A stretch of 64,000 bases of DNA, from NCBI RefSeq assembly GCF_027580225.2, contig NW_027395276.1, positions 4,695,501 through 4,759,500 on the forward strand. Reading direction: 5' to 3'. The notes beneath the pieces were generated by a model, which had not been told where the DNA came from, made no database searches, and was given only the letters and a program-made list of their open reading frames with translations. The DNA is from Misgurnus anguillicaudatus. Lineage: Eukaryota > Chordata > Actinopteri > Cypriniformes > Cobitidae. Made by a program: the position numbers and the translations under genes. Positions 1 to 11,784 of the stretch are shown piece by piece. Each line of letters starts with the position of its first letter. The stretch's first letter is position 1.

Positions 1-1000
1 AGAAGCGGATTTTGTTTGTAGCCTATTGCCATCAATTATAGTTCTTAGAAATCTAATTGGTATCATCCAAAACCTGTATCGGCATGTCACAATTAAAGTA
101 AAACCGAAATTCTGAATTGGACAAGGAAATTGGAATCAGTGCATCTTCACTTGAAACCCCCACCTCAAATGCCTCTTTAGACACCATCCTCCAAGCTGTA
201 TCCCCCAGAAACCTACAAACCTACCTAACCCCTTGAAAGAGCGTAAAGACTTTCTACTCTTCTTACAACCTGTTTCCTGTTTTTGTCCTACTCACCATCT
301 CATTCATATCCTACCTCAATCACCACAAGAACCTCAAAGCCAGCTCCATTAAAGGATACCTAAGTGGAATCCAAAATTTTTCCACAAACTTTTTTTTTTC
401 GGCTCACCCTCTCCAGTAATAGCTAGCACCCAGACATCCATGCTCATTAGGAATCCAAAGAACCCACCCCACCCGTCCTGATGCAAGACAGCAAGAAACC
501 TTAGAAATACTCACCATATGCATCTCCACGCTCTGTCGAGGTTACCACTCCAGTAACACCGCCCTCATACTCTACGCAATGTTCATTCTGGCCATCACTT
601 GCAACTTCAATCCAAATAATCACCCAACAGTTTCAGATATATCACTTCTGGACAATTCCATCAAACAAAGCAAGACGGACCAAATGAGAAAAAGACCTTT
701 CCATTTACATCTTCAACTTCCAAACATCAATTCAACTATACCAGACTCTCCTAGCATAACTACATTCCAGAGACTCCCAGGCTAGATCCACATCAAACCC
801 ACTCTTCATAGATGACTCAAATCACCTGGTTACATGCTTCTGGTTCCAAAACACCTTTAATCTGTCCTACTCCTATCTGGCTTTCCAGCAGACCTCTTCT
901 CCAAAACCTACATTCGATCAAATTGCTCCCACATCAGAGAAGCTCAACGAACTTTCATCAGCGGATCCCACCAGCTCCAAGACCATATAAAATATCAGAC
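1..1000 (+). pseudogene. Decayed tyrosine-recombinase (DIRS/Ngaro/Crypton-type) fragment
   Basis: Conceptual translation in shifting frames gives a recognisable series of tyrosine-recombinase-like pieces. One reads KGYLSGIQNFSTN near 350-390. A helix resembling the core-binding domain spans about 500-590, and SDISLLDNSIKQSKTDQMRK (about 637-695) resembles the 'SKTDQ' segment of fish tyrosine recombinases. Several stops and frame changes interrupt it, so no working enzyme is encoded. It runs directly into the hairpin array that starts near 1002, which suggests that the array is the 3' part of the same element. The family assignment is inference from motif resemblance; I could not identify the catalytic Arg/His/Tyr residues with confidence. 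Confidence 0.45.
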
Positions 1001-1001
1001 T

Positions 1002-2385
1002 TTATCCACTGCCGCAGCAGTGACATTTCTCTGCTCCCGCAGGAGCCCCCCCCCTTTTCCCCTGAACTCTACTAGCCCCCACTGCTATGGAAGTGGTTTC
1101 CCTCTGCTCCCGCAGGAGCCCTCCCTTCCACAATTTCTCCACCACTACAGCAGTGATGTTTCCTCTACTCTCACATCAAACCGCTCCCACATCAGAGAAA
1201 CCCAACGAACCCTCATCAGCGGATCCCACCAGCTCCAGGACAACACAAACTATAATACTCTCTCCACTGCCACAGCATTGATTTTCCCTCTGCTCCCGCA
1301 GGAGCCAACTTTTTTACTAAAATCCACTGCCACAGTAGTGGTGTTTTTACCATCTCCCGCAGGAGATCTGTTCTCCATTGCTGCAGCGGTGCCATTTTCT
1401 CTGCTCCTGCAGGAGCCCTGCTTTTACTAATCCCCACTGCAATAGCAGTGATGTTTCCCCTGCTTCCGCAGAAGCCCTACTCTCCACTGCCGCAGCAGTG
1501 ACTTTCCTCTGCTCCCGCAGGAGCCAACTTTTTTACTAAAATCCACTGCCACAGTAGTGGTGTTTTTACCATCTCCCGCAGGAGATCTGTTCTCCATTGC
1601 TGCAGCGGTGCCATTTTCTCTGCTCCTGCAGGAGCCCTGCTTTTACTAATCCCCACTGCAATAGCAGTGATGTTTCCCCTGCTTCCGCAGAAGCCCTACT
1701 CTCCACTGCCGCAGCAGTGACTTTCCTCTGCTCCCGCAGGAGCCCTGTTTCCACCGCCGCAGCGGTGTTGTTTCCTCTGCTCCCGCAGGAGCCCTGCTTT
1801 CACTAACCTCCACTGCCATCGCAGTGATGTTTTCCTCTGCTCCCGCAGGAGCCCGTTTCCACTGCCGCAGCAGTGATGTTTCCCCTGTCTCTTGCAGATG
1901 CCTGTCTCTCCACCGCCGCAGCAATGTTGTTTCCTCTGCTCCACAGGAGCACCGCTTTTACTAACCTCCACTGCCATAGCAGTGATGTTTCCTCTGCTCC
2001 CGCAGGAGCCCTGCTTTCCACAATTTTCCTCCACTGCCGCAGCAGTAATGTTTCCCCTGCCCTCGCAGGAACCCTATTTTCACAGTGGTGCCATTTCCTC
2101 TGCTCCCGCAGGAGCCCTGCTTTCCACTAATCTCTACTACCATCGCAGTACTGTCTCCTCTGCTCCCGCAGGAGCTCTACATTTCACAAATTCTCCACTG
2201 CCATAGCAGTGATATTTCCTCTGCTCCCGCAGGAGCCCTAATTTTCACAATTTCTCAACTGCCGCAGCAGTGATGTCTGTACTGCTCCCGCAGCAGCCCC
2301 ACCTTTCACAATCTCCACTGCCACAGCAGTGTCACTTTCCCTGTGCTGTTTTCTCTGCTCCCGCAGGAGCCCCGTTACCTCCCAC
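1002..2385 (+). repeat. Tandem array of paired short hairpins (about 50-60 bp unit)
   Basis: More than twenty degenerate units follow each other. Each holds two small inverted repeats: CACTGC-CGCA-GCAGTG and GCTCC-CGCA-GGAGC, usually both with a CGCA loop. Stem sequences vary between units but pairing is mostly kept, for example CACCGC/GCGGTG near 1750 and GCTTC/GAAGC near 1460 and 1680. A 219-bp block is duplicated in tandem (1301-1519 and 1520-1738). The six-frame translations are repetitive shadows and not a gene. Confidence 0.9.
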
Positions 2386-2887
2386 TTTACATTCAGCAAT
2401 TTTTTGGGGGGGGACACACAGTTCCCGGCTGCTGTCCGATGCTAGTTTGCGATTTTTTTTGGGGGGGGGGTTGTTCTGGGTTCGGGCCTAAGGCTGAGCC
2501 CGAAACCCTCTCCCCGCCAGGAAGCGCTCCGGGCTCAGTCCATTAACGAGCTCGGAGCCCTCTCCTCGGACAGCACGCCAAATACGCATATTAATAACTC
2601 TGATTAATAACTCTGTTCTGAATTATTTGTAAGTGTGAACTCGTGAAATTAGAATATTGGTTTGCCAGGTCCTTATTAAATCTATGATTACAGGATTTTA
2701 CAAGGACATTTTACAGAACTTATACAGGATCACAAATAAATGCATTTCTGCAAAACAATGCAGTTTTGCAAAAGAAAAAATGCACCCCCCCAAACCATAG
2801 ATTTGTTTGCTGTACTCACAAAAAACTTGCTTGAGGGACTGACATGAATGAAGCCAAGAGCATAGATATATACATGTTTTCTTTATA
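2386..2887. other. No gene seen; two homopolymer G runs
   Basis: The flank after the hairpin array holds T-then-G runs (G8 at 2406-2413 and G10 at 2461-2470) about 55 bp apart, a GC-rich block to about 2570, then AT-rich sequence without a convincing ORF. Confidence 0.6.
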
Positions 2888-3656
2888 AGGGTGTAACGAT
2901 TTCGATTTTAAAATCAAAATCGATCGAATTTAAGTAACAACCTCGAACTTCGAATTAAAACATGGGATCGTCGATGTTGCCACGCCCCCATGTCACGTCC
3001 AGTCGGCTTGCCAAGCGGGGGAAAAACTCTCAGAGGTGCCTTTAAAAACATAGATCCAGCGGAACGCGGTTTATATTTTAAACACAAGGAATTTATTGCT
3101 ACAACTCCTTGAAATGCATATCATAAACAGGATTACCCAGTGATCTGACTTCGGACAGAGCCCAGCTCTCTGCACGTACGCGAGAGTGAGAGAGGCGCCA
3201 AGATGCAGCCGATTTATATTTTAAACAAAATGGATAGTTTGCTTCAGCTCGCATGAAATGCATAAAACAGAACAAATACGTAAGGTTCACTAGTTTAGCT
3301 TATGTTAAGACTTCAGACAGATGCGAGAGCGCTTGCATGTGAGACAGATAGAATTGCAGCTGCTTATGACCCGCTGGATTTATTTCAGATGCTAGGAGTC
3401 CAAGACGCGTTCATTTAGTCCATGTGCGTGCAAAAAGGAATCTTCTCTCTACAAGCTCTCTCGTGTAGTAAAGCCCACAAACCCCCATTCGATGAAAACC
3501 ATGGAATCTGCATGTTAATGTGAAACTATAATAATAAATAATAATGGTATAGCATTTTTTGTCTTAAAAAAATAGATAAAAAAATTGAGAATCGAATCGT
3601 GACCTTAGGATCGAAAATGTAATCGAATCGAGGATTTGGAGAATCGTGAGACCCCT
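2888..3656. mobile_element. MITE-like element with AGGGGTGT-type imperfect terminal repeats
   Basis: The left end reads AGGGTGTAACGATTTCGATT and the right end is its imperfect reverse complement (AATCGTGAGACCCCT). The interior is rich in ATCGAAT-type words near both ends and has a diverged internal duplication (about 3065-3200 and 3205-3350). There is no transposase ORF. The ends resemble fish hAT-type non-autonomous elements, but I could not find a convincing target-site duplication. It lies just upstream of the acceptor of the next exon, so it probably sits in that gene's intron. Confidence 0.55.
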
Positions 3657-3810
3657 ATTCCTTTAACATAAGAAGGTTGTGTCAAAGACAAAAAAATAAC
3701 TTCAAAAAAGCACTGTTCATTTACAGTAAAAAATTTCTAGGCTGAAGGATAAAATTCTTATTTGCTTCTTGATGTGCTAGCAATGTAATTTCTCCCTTAA
3801 TTTATTATAT

Positions 3811-3826
3811 GCATTTATTTTTCAAG
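3811..3826 (+). other. Probable 3' splice site of the stonustoxin-like gene
   Basis: A T-rich tract ends in CAAG directly before an open frame that continues into the 3850 ATG. This supports an upstream coding exon and argues that 3850 is an internal methionine. Confidence 0.6.
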
Positions 3827-6800
3827 GAATAACTCTTTGGGATGCAGAGATGTTACAAAAGAATATTAATGTACGGCCACAGCCAAACACAGACTTCAAA
3901 ATCATTACCTCAGATTCAAGTGAAGACAAAAAACAAGCTCTGAATGTTTCTGCATCTCTTGAAGCCAGCTTTCTGTGTGGATTAGTCAGCGTGAAAGGGT
4001 CAGCTGACTTTTTTAATGATAAGAAGAAATCCCGACACCAGTCTCGAGTTTCTTTACAGTATCGAACAACCTCACGTTTTGAGCAGCTAACCATGGAGCA
4101 TCTTGGAGCGGGAAACTTCAAGCACTGCAATGTATTTGAGGAGGGATCTGCCACACATGTTGTTACGGCTTTGTTGTATGGAGCTCAAGCATTCTTTATT
4201 TTTGACCGTGAGGTTTCATCCAATGAAAACTATCAAGACATACAAGGTGACCTACAAGCGTCAATCAAATTGATACCTTTAATATCAATTGAGGGTCAGG
4301 CATCTTTGAAAATGAGTGAGTCAGAACAAGAGAAAACAAACAAGTTCAGCTGCACATTTCATGGAGATTTTGCACTAGATAACAATCCGGTTACCTATTT
4401 AGATGCAATCAAGGTTTACTCAGAGCTTCCAAAACTGTTGGGGGAAAATGAAGAAAAAGCTGTGCCCATGACCGCGTGGCTTTATCCTCTGAAAAAACTT
4501 GATTCTGCAGCCGCTCAGTTAGTCAGAGAGATAAGTGTTGGTCTTGTACGACGTGCCCAACGCATCATAGATGAACTGGATGATTGTGACATACAATGTC
4601 AAGACATGATGAAGGAGAACATTGCCATTCAATTCCCTGAAATCAAGTCCAAGCTCAGAAAATTTAAAGACCTCTGCTCAGAGTACAAACTAGTCTTTCA
4701 AAAACGTCTATGCAAGCTTCTTCCATCTATAAGAGGTGGGGGGAATGAAGAACAAGATCTTGTGGATGTTCTGAACAGCAAAGAAAGATCTCCATTTCAA
4801 AGTGCTCTGATAGCAGAGTATCTTAAAGACAGAGAGCGTGAGATAAATGTTGTCAGATCTTACCAAGAGATTATGAATCAAGTCCCTCTCCTTTCATCCA
4901 GTAATGACTTGGACAAGGTTGTCCTGAATGCAACCAATGATTATGTGATAGTTTTTGCACTTTCCTCCCTGAATGAAAAGGAAACATACCTTACAGACTT
5001 GGAGAATTACCTAAAGAAACCATCATGTAACAAGGGGGACCCATTAAGTTATGAACCAGGTTCCACAATGAAGGTTGAGAAATGGTTTTCCTCTGGAGAT
5101 GTAACTGCACTGACAAGGAAGAACATACAGGCCTTCCTAGATTTCAAACAAGCAAATGACAAACGAAGAAATATTGAATTCGGCATTGCATCAATCCCAG
5201 ACAAGCTCAGCACAGCTGCCTCAATTCATGTTTTTGAAAGGGGAAGGCTCGTAAGCTCCCAGTATGAGCTTCCTTCAAAACCTCCAACACCGAACATCTT
5301 GAGTGCTGAGCATGATCGCATACATCTGCAAATCACACCTCCTGAACGTGGTGCTGGTTGTGTGGACTCTTACTGCATTTCATACCAGTCAAAACAAAAC
5401 CCTGAATGGACAGAGATGTATACTGATGGGATTTCTGACAAGGTCACGGTCAAGGACTTAGAACCACATAAAGAATATCAGTTCAGCTGCAAGGCTGTGT
5501 GTCGTCCTGGGCAAAGTCTTCCCAGTGATGCAACATCATTCTTTCAGACCCGTCCATGTGCTCCTCCTGGAACACCCATAATAAAAAGAGTGGAAGCTGA
5601 ATCTGCGACTGTAGCCTGGGATGTTCCTACATCTGTTGGTGAAGACGTCCTGGTCACTGAATATGTGTTGGAATTCAGAGAATTTAAGAAAGATCAGGAA
5701 AATAAAATGCCATGGATGTCAGTGAAATCTACATACAGGGAGTGTACTCTTCAACGACTGAAAGAAAACACAGATTACACAATTAAAGTTTTCGCAAATT
5801 GCGGTGGTGATGGAATAAGTCTTCCTAGCACTGAATCTGTGTTTTCTACCAGTTCTGAATCTAAATGGTCAGGCAAAGATGGAAGCGAGTTATTTCTGAA
5901 GCAGTCTGCTCGTATCCACAAAGGGAATCCTTCTATCTATACATTGACACTGCACAAAAAAATTGGTGAAAATGTAAGTTTTAATCAGTATGTTTTTGGA
6001 AAAAAGGTGGAGGATGTGAAAAACAAAGTCATTCTTCTTTTGGGATCGACAGGTGCAGGAAAAACCACGCTGCTCAATGTCATGATCAATTACATTCTGG
6101 GGGTAAAGTGGCAAGATGCGTATCGCTTCAAACTGATCAATGAAGTGACCAATCGCACACAGGCAGAAAGTCAGACATCTGAGATCTCATCTTATGAGCT
6201 GTACAATCAGGCTGGCTTTCAAATTCCCTATTCTCTTACAATTGTAGACACGCCGGGATTTGGGGATACAAGAGGAATTGCACATGATAAACAGATAATG
6301 GAGCAGATGAAAAGCTTTCTTTGTAACCCTTTGGGAATCGATCATATTGATGCTGTCTGTTTTGTTGTCCAGGCCTCTCTTGCTCGTCTTAGTGCCAACC
6401 AAAAGTACATATTTGATTCCATTTTGTCCATTTTTGGCAAAGACATCGCAGAGAATATAATGATACTGGTGACGTTTGCAGATGGTAAAGACATTCCGGT
6501 TTTGGAAGCCATCAAAGCCGCTGATCTGCCCTGTCAGAAAAATAAAAAGGGACAACCCACTCACTTCAAGTTCAACAACTCGTCTGTGTTTGCAGACAAA
6601 AGAGCAGAAGAACCTACAGCGTCCGACAATGATTCAGATGACTCAGAGGAAGGTGGTGATGATCAAAAATATAACGAAATGGTCTGGACATCAACCTTCA
6701 AACAGATGAGAGTTTTTTTCAAGGCACTGGGGGCCATTGAAAGTAAAGATCTGACAATGACTATAAAGGTCTTGGATGAACGAGCGCGTCTTGAGAATGC

Positions 6801-7647
6801 AATGGCAAGTCTGACCCCTCAGATAACTGCTGGCCTCTCTAAACTGAGTGAGATCAAGAAACTCAAGCAATGTTTGAAAAACGAAAGTGAGAACATGGAA
6901 CAAAGTGAGAATTTCGAGCAAGAAGTGGAGGTGGTGCATGCAGTCAGAACTCCTGTAAACTGTTTTACCATGAACTGCAACAGCTGCTTCTTTACATGTC
7001 ACTCCAACTGCTTCCTTCCTCAAGAAGATTCAGAGAGTACTTGTGCTGCAATGGGCAATGATGGCTACTGTGTTATGTGTCCTGAAAACTGCCATTACTC
7101 AAAACATTTACGGGAAAAAGTCATGTGGTCGTATGAAACAAAAACAGAGAAAAAAACTATAAATGAGCTAAAGGAGAACTTCATGAAGGCAAAAGGGAAA
7201 TTTATGGATTCCAGGCAAATGCTTGATGCGCTTGAAGATGAATTCAAAGTAATTGAAGACAAACTAATGAAACTGATCAAACTGTCCTCTGATTGTTTAA
7301 GACGACTGGATGAAATTGCACTGAAGCCAAAATCTCTCTCAACAGCAGAATACCTTAACATTCTGATCAAAACAGAGGAGGAGGAGAAAAAACCTGGCTT
7401 TGAGGACCGCATCATTGGACTTGAGAAAATGAAAGAGGAAGCTCTTATTGTGGAAAAGATTGCTAGAGGAGAGAATCTGCTTGAAAATGAGCGCTGCATC
7501 ATGGTAGACAGAAAGAAGAGAATGGAAGTGGTTGCTCAGAAAATTATGAAAATGAAAAATGTTGTTCGTGCTTTACAATCAGAAAGCAACAAGGAAACAC
7601 ACAAGACTAAAGAAGACTCTGGCCTTGATGATCAAAAAACGCTCTAA
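3827..7647 (+). CDS. Stonustoxin-like / FN3 / P-loop GTPase chimeric protein, large 3' exon
   Basis: A single open exon gives 1265 residues from the first ATG (3850). The frame stays open upstream of that ATG to an AG acceptor at 3825-3826 (codons for ITLWDAE precede the Met), so the true start is probably in an upstream exon that I did not find. By family knowledge the order is: stonustoxin/MACPF-like N-terminal domain (about 1-200), helical FAT-like segment (about 205-330), thioredoxin-like domain (about 345-470), two fibronectin type III domains (about 478-567 and 568-668), and a GTPase with P-loop GSTGAGKT (732-739) and switch DTPG (800-803). A Cys-rich cluster (about 1036-1085) and a charged coiled-coil tail follow. 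The PRY-SPRY end typical of the fish toxins is absent. There is no signal peptide on this exon. A cytosolic defence role is inference. Databases often name such fish proteins after stonustoxin or verrucotoxin subunits; the name does not show venom activity. Confidence 0.85.
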
Positions 7648-7717
7648 TCAAAATAAAGATGAGTTTAAAAAGAATGTTTAAATTAGTAATTTAGTTTGTA
7701 ATTGAATTTTGTATTTT

Positions 7718-7777
7718 AGATTCAGATAATGGAGCAGTTGAAAAGCTTTCTTTGTAGCCCTTTGGGAATCAATCACT
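7718..7777 (+). pseudogene. Duplicated fragment of the GTPase exon in the 3' flank
   Basis: About 55 bases (CAGATAATGGAGCAG onward) match 6291-6345 of the upstream exon with a few substitutions. The match starts and stops abruptly and encodes only a piece of the GTPase domain. It is either a remnant of a decayed tandem paralogue or a local duplication. Confidence 0.75.
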
Positions 7778-8469
7778 AAATATAACAGCATATTTTTCTT
7801 AATTCTAAAAGTCAAATCAAAAACATTTTCTGTACTATCTTGTCTTTTAAATCAGGAAAACATTTGGAGTTTTACACATTGCTTACTATGTGTAGGAAAG
7901 AAGCAAAACAGATTTAAGGCGCAGACAATACACACAATGGCTTGTATTTGCTATTGTACATGGACACACCTGAGGTAAATCATGTGTAATATTAACAAAG
8001 TTAAATCAGCCAAATGAAACAAAGTCCCTGTTCAAAGATAAATGGAAAATAATAAGGTTTGAATGACATTTTGATCTTCAAACATTAGATCTTACGCCAT
8101 GTAATGTATGTAAATCTTTGTAGCAAGTTCAGGTTTCAAGAGAGAATAGGCCTATAAGATTTTGTGAATATGCAGCAATGACCTGACAAGGCAAGTTTCA
8201 TTTTAATTAACTGATACAAGATTTTCTCACATGTTATTTCTTAATAAATGTATGCTTAATAAAATCATGCAAAGTCTCTAAAGTCTCCCTATTGCATCAG
8301 TTTATCCAATAACATTTTTTATCAAAATTATTTCAGCTGGGTTTTTACAGACTGGGTCACAAATATGGATAAAAAACCATACATTTTCACACAAGGTGAA
8401 TACAGTGGTGTAATACAGCCCTATTTGGGGTGATGCTACTTTACAACATTTTAATGACGTTTTTTCAAC
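7778..8469. other. 3' flank without recognised gene
   Basis: AT-rich sequence with several AATAAA-like words (for example near 8241 and 8258) that could serve the upstream gene. No other feature was recognised. Confidence 0.5.

Positions 8470-8510
<41 letters not shown>
8470..8510. repeat. (TAA)n microsatellite
   Basis: About thirteen uninterrupted TAA units. It abuts the 3' end of the antisense LINE and may be that element's simple-repeat tail. Confidence 0.95.
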
Positions 8511-8511
<1 letters not shown>

Positions 8512-11500
8512 CATTTTAATTCATGGCACCTTTCAGAACACCCAAGGTCACCTTACAAAAAGAAATAATAAAAATATACAAGTCACTGCATAAGACAAAA
8601 CACACATCAAAGAAACAGCATACATGTAAATTACATTTAAATCTCAATTAAAACATTTCATTAAAAAAGCCTGTATAAAAAGATATGTCTTAAAATGCTT
8701 TTTAAAAGTCAACAACCACTCGCTATTGCGAACATCAAGGGAAAGGGAGTTCCATAGGCAAGGGGCAGCATAACAAAAAGATCTGGCACCCATTGTAGTA
8801 AGTTGAATCTGAGGTACCACAAGAGAAATTGAAGATGAAGATCTAAGTGCACGTGAAGGAGTGTAAACATGAAGAAGTTGATTAAGATACTGTGGTGAAA
8901 GATTATGGGCTCTATCTTACACCCGGCGCAATGCAGCGCAATGCGTGACGCAAGTGTCTTTCGCTAGTTTCCACCCTGCGCAATTATCATTTTCACGTTT
9001 AGCGTCGCGTTGTTTAAATAGTCAATGCATTTGTGCCCCCTTTTGCGCCCATGGGCGTTCTGGTCTGAAAACGAGGTGTGTTCAGGCGCATTGTTGGCGC
9101 GTTGCTATTTTGAGGCAACTAAAATAGACTACGCCATTGACCAACAAAAACCTGCTCTAAAGTCTAAAGTCAATGGCGCAATATGTTTTATGTTATTTAA
9201 AGAGCGCATTAGTACTATGCGCCTATAAACAGGAGGACAACGCGGGTTTGCTTATCCCATATTACATGAATGCCCAGCAGCACAAAAACGTTTTTTAAAT
9301 TTGAAAGATTAAATGATTGAATGTCAAATATTATTATTGAGTCTCTTGGACATAAATGAGGACCGATTATGAGACGTAAGGCACAAAGAGCTGCTTCACC
9401 TGCAGCCTGGTAAGTAAATAAATGCTTTGCTTTGAACAAATGCGTCTGTTTTTAAATGTTTTTTTTTTAATGCTACCTCACGGATTTATTGTATATGATG
9501 ACTCTGTACCTGTGGATATGGTGAGATGAGAAACATTTTAAGTAATAAAAAAAACTCTTTGCTTAAAAAAAACGCTGTCCAAAATGCTGAACCTGCTGGA
9601 GAGCCGTTTGTAAATTCTTTATCTCCTGTTTGTTACAAATAAAGTATTTTTAGAGTACAAACCTTATCTTACATACTTGTAAATTATTTTTGATGATATT
9701 GGATAGCCATACATTTAAAGCAATTACAAGCCTGCTTTTTACTTCCATGACTAAAAGAAAATGGGTTTTAAAGGTTTTAATAAAAAAAATAACAATTTCA
9801 ATACAAGTGAAAAACAACACAATTATTTAACATTAATCTTAAACTGGGGATCTTCTTCCTCCGCTTAGTTTTTCAGTTTACAAAGTCCATCATCTAAATG
9901 GGTATTAGACATAGTGCCAGCGCAACAGGCTTTAAAGGGGATGAGAGCTGTGACTCTCATTGGTTTATTGCACGTTACGCCCAAAATACTCCCATTATAA
10001 TAGGACCAACCCTTTTCGACCATGCGCTCAGCGCACAAATAATTTTTCCTGTCGTTAAATTAGCAAAAGTGAATTCGGACACGCCCATTTAGACATTGCG
10101 CTGTGCACTTTAGACAATGTGCTTAGAGCGTTAAAATAGGGCCCTATGAAGTGCCTTATAAGTGAGTAGCAAGATTTTAAAATCTACTCTATACTTTACT
10201 GGAAGCCAGTGTAATTGCTGAAGAACCGGAGAGATGTGAGCAGTATAAGGTGTTCTAGAGAGAACACAAGCTGCAGAATTCTGAACCATCTGAATGTTTA
10301 TGCAGCAATTTGGAAAAGAGCATTGCAGTAGTCTATACGTGAAGTGACTAGTTCGTGAATAAGAACTGCAGTATTATTATTTGAAAGAAAAGGGTGAAGA
10401 TGGTTAATATTATGCAGATGGAAGTATGCAGTCCGTGTTATATTTTTTATTTGTGCTTCAAAGGATAGTGTGCTATCCATGATGACACCCAAGCTTTTAA
10501 CCTGTGAGGAAGGACAGATTGTGTTTTGTCAATGGTGAGAGAAAAGCAGTTAGGTTTAGACACAACAGATCTAGTGCCAACCACAAAGCCATTTGTGCCA
10601 TTTACCTTTAAGAAGTTTGCTGAAAGCCAATCTTTAATTTCATACAAACAGCTTGACAAGAATGGCGGAGGAAAAGAACCAGTGGGTTTGGCAGACAGGT
10701 AAAGTTGGGTGTCATGAAAAGAAGCGGGCCCAAAACAGAGCCCTGTGGTACACCAGTAGTGACTGTTGATATTCTTGAACTAAAACCTTTGAATACGCTG
10801 ACTGCGTCCAGATAAATATGACCTGAACCAACACAGAGTGGTGCCAGCAAAACCAATAGAAGCTAACCTGTCAAGAAGTATCTTATGTGAGACAGTATCG
10901 AAGGCAGCGCTCAGGTCAAGAAGGACGAGTATACTTAAAATCCCAGAGTCAGCTGACAACAGTAGATAATTGGTTATTCTGACAAGAGCAGTCTCAGTGC
11001 TGTGGTGGGGACGAAAACCAGATTGGAATTGTTCAAACAAGTCATTATTAGAAAGGTGTTCATGAATTTGAATTGCAATACACTTTTCCACTACCTTAGA
11101 GATAAATGGTAAATTTGAAATTGGACGAAAATTGTCAAAATTTAATGGGTCACCTCCTGGTTTCTTAAGTACCCATTATCTCTGAAGCAGTAGGTAGTGT
11201 AAAATTAAAGAAAACCGAATGGACAGGTGTGTGAGTTATAAACTGACAAGAGTCATTATAAAGAGTACCAGTAAGTAATTGCAAAGTACATTTTCAACCT
11301 TAGATGCAAAATAAGTCAAAAAGCGATCACATAAGTCAGTGGAATACATATCAGATGGCAAATAATCAGGGGGTTTCAGAATATTGTTTACCACCAAAGA
11401 GAGAGACCTAGAATTTCCATTGCTAACTCCAATTATATTGGAGTAGTAATCAAATTTAGCTTTAGTCACTGCATCTTTATACCTTTGAATATGTTCAGCA

Positions 11501-11784
11501 AGCATACATTTCCTTATGAAAAGTAAGGCCAGTCCTGACACACAGCCGCTCCAGCCTACGGACTTTAGTTTTGAGTTCACGCAGGGAGCTCAAATGAAAC
11601 AGTTCGAGTTTTCACAGGTGCAAGTTCATCCAAGATCGTGTTCAGTCCATCATCATAATATTTTACTAATTCATCAACAGAAGAGGAATCAGATTTACTG
11701 GAGAAGATGGCAAGTTCATCGGAAAAAGTAGGGAAATCAATGTTCTTAATATTCCTAAATGAAATTGTACGGGACAGGTTTGCC
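8511..11784 (-). mobile_element. Decayed L2-clade LINE, antisense, 5'-truncated
   Basis: Minus-strand translation gives an L2-type reverse transcriptase in pieces. The order is a pre-RT region (about 11240-11780), an RT core with QSGFRPHHSTETALV and LLDLSAAFDTVSHK (about 10780-11090), then the post-RT segment with [16 protein letters not shown] and [16 protein letters not shown] text (10298-10500). The C-terminal segment is 8530-8900. Several stops and frameshifts make it inactive. The reading frame is cut at 8906/10145 by a 1.24-kb DNA element and resumes exactly in register once the element and one target copy are ignored. The 5' end abuts a TTAA-flanked MITE. The endonuclease domain is missing. 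Confidence 0.85.
8907..10144. mobile_element. Non-autonomous Harbinger-like DNA element inside the LINE
   Basis: The termini GGGCTCTATCTTACA and (reverse complement of the right end) GGGCCCTATTTTAAC form imperfect terminal inverted repeats. They are followed by GCGCAATG-rich subterminal sequence at both sides. The element is flanked by TAT at 8904-8906 and 10145-10147, a 3-bp duplication that fits PIF/Harbinger. The interior has only short ORFs and no transposase. The superfamily call is inferred from target length and resemblance to fish repeats. Confidence 0.75.

Noticed and set aside
1216..2206. Many ORFs of 60-136 codons on both strands across the hairpin array
   Set aside because: They are repetitive products of the tandem array (GAGAEE/LLPQEP text in several frames at once), with no domain or codon signature.
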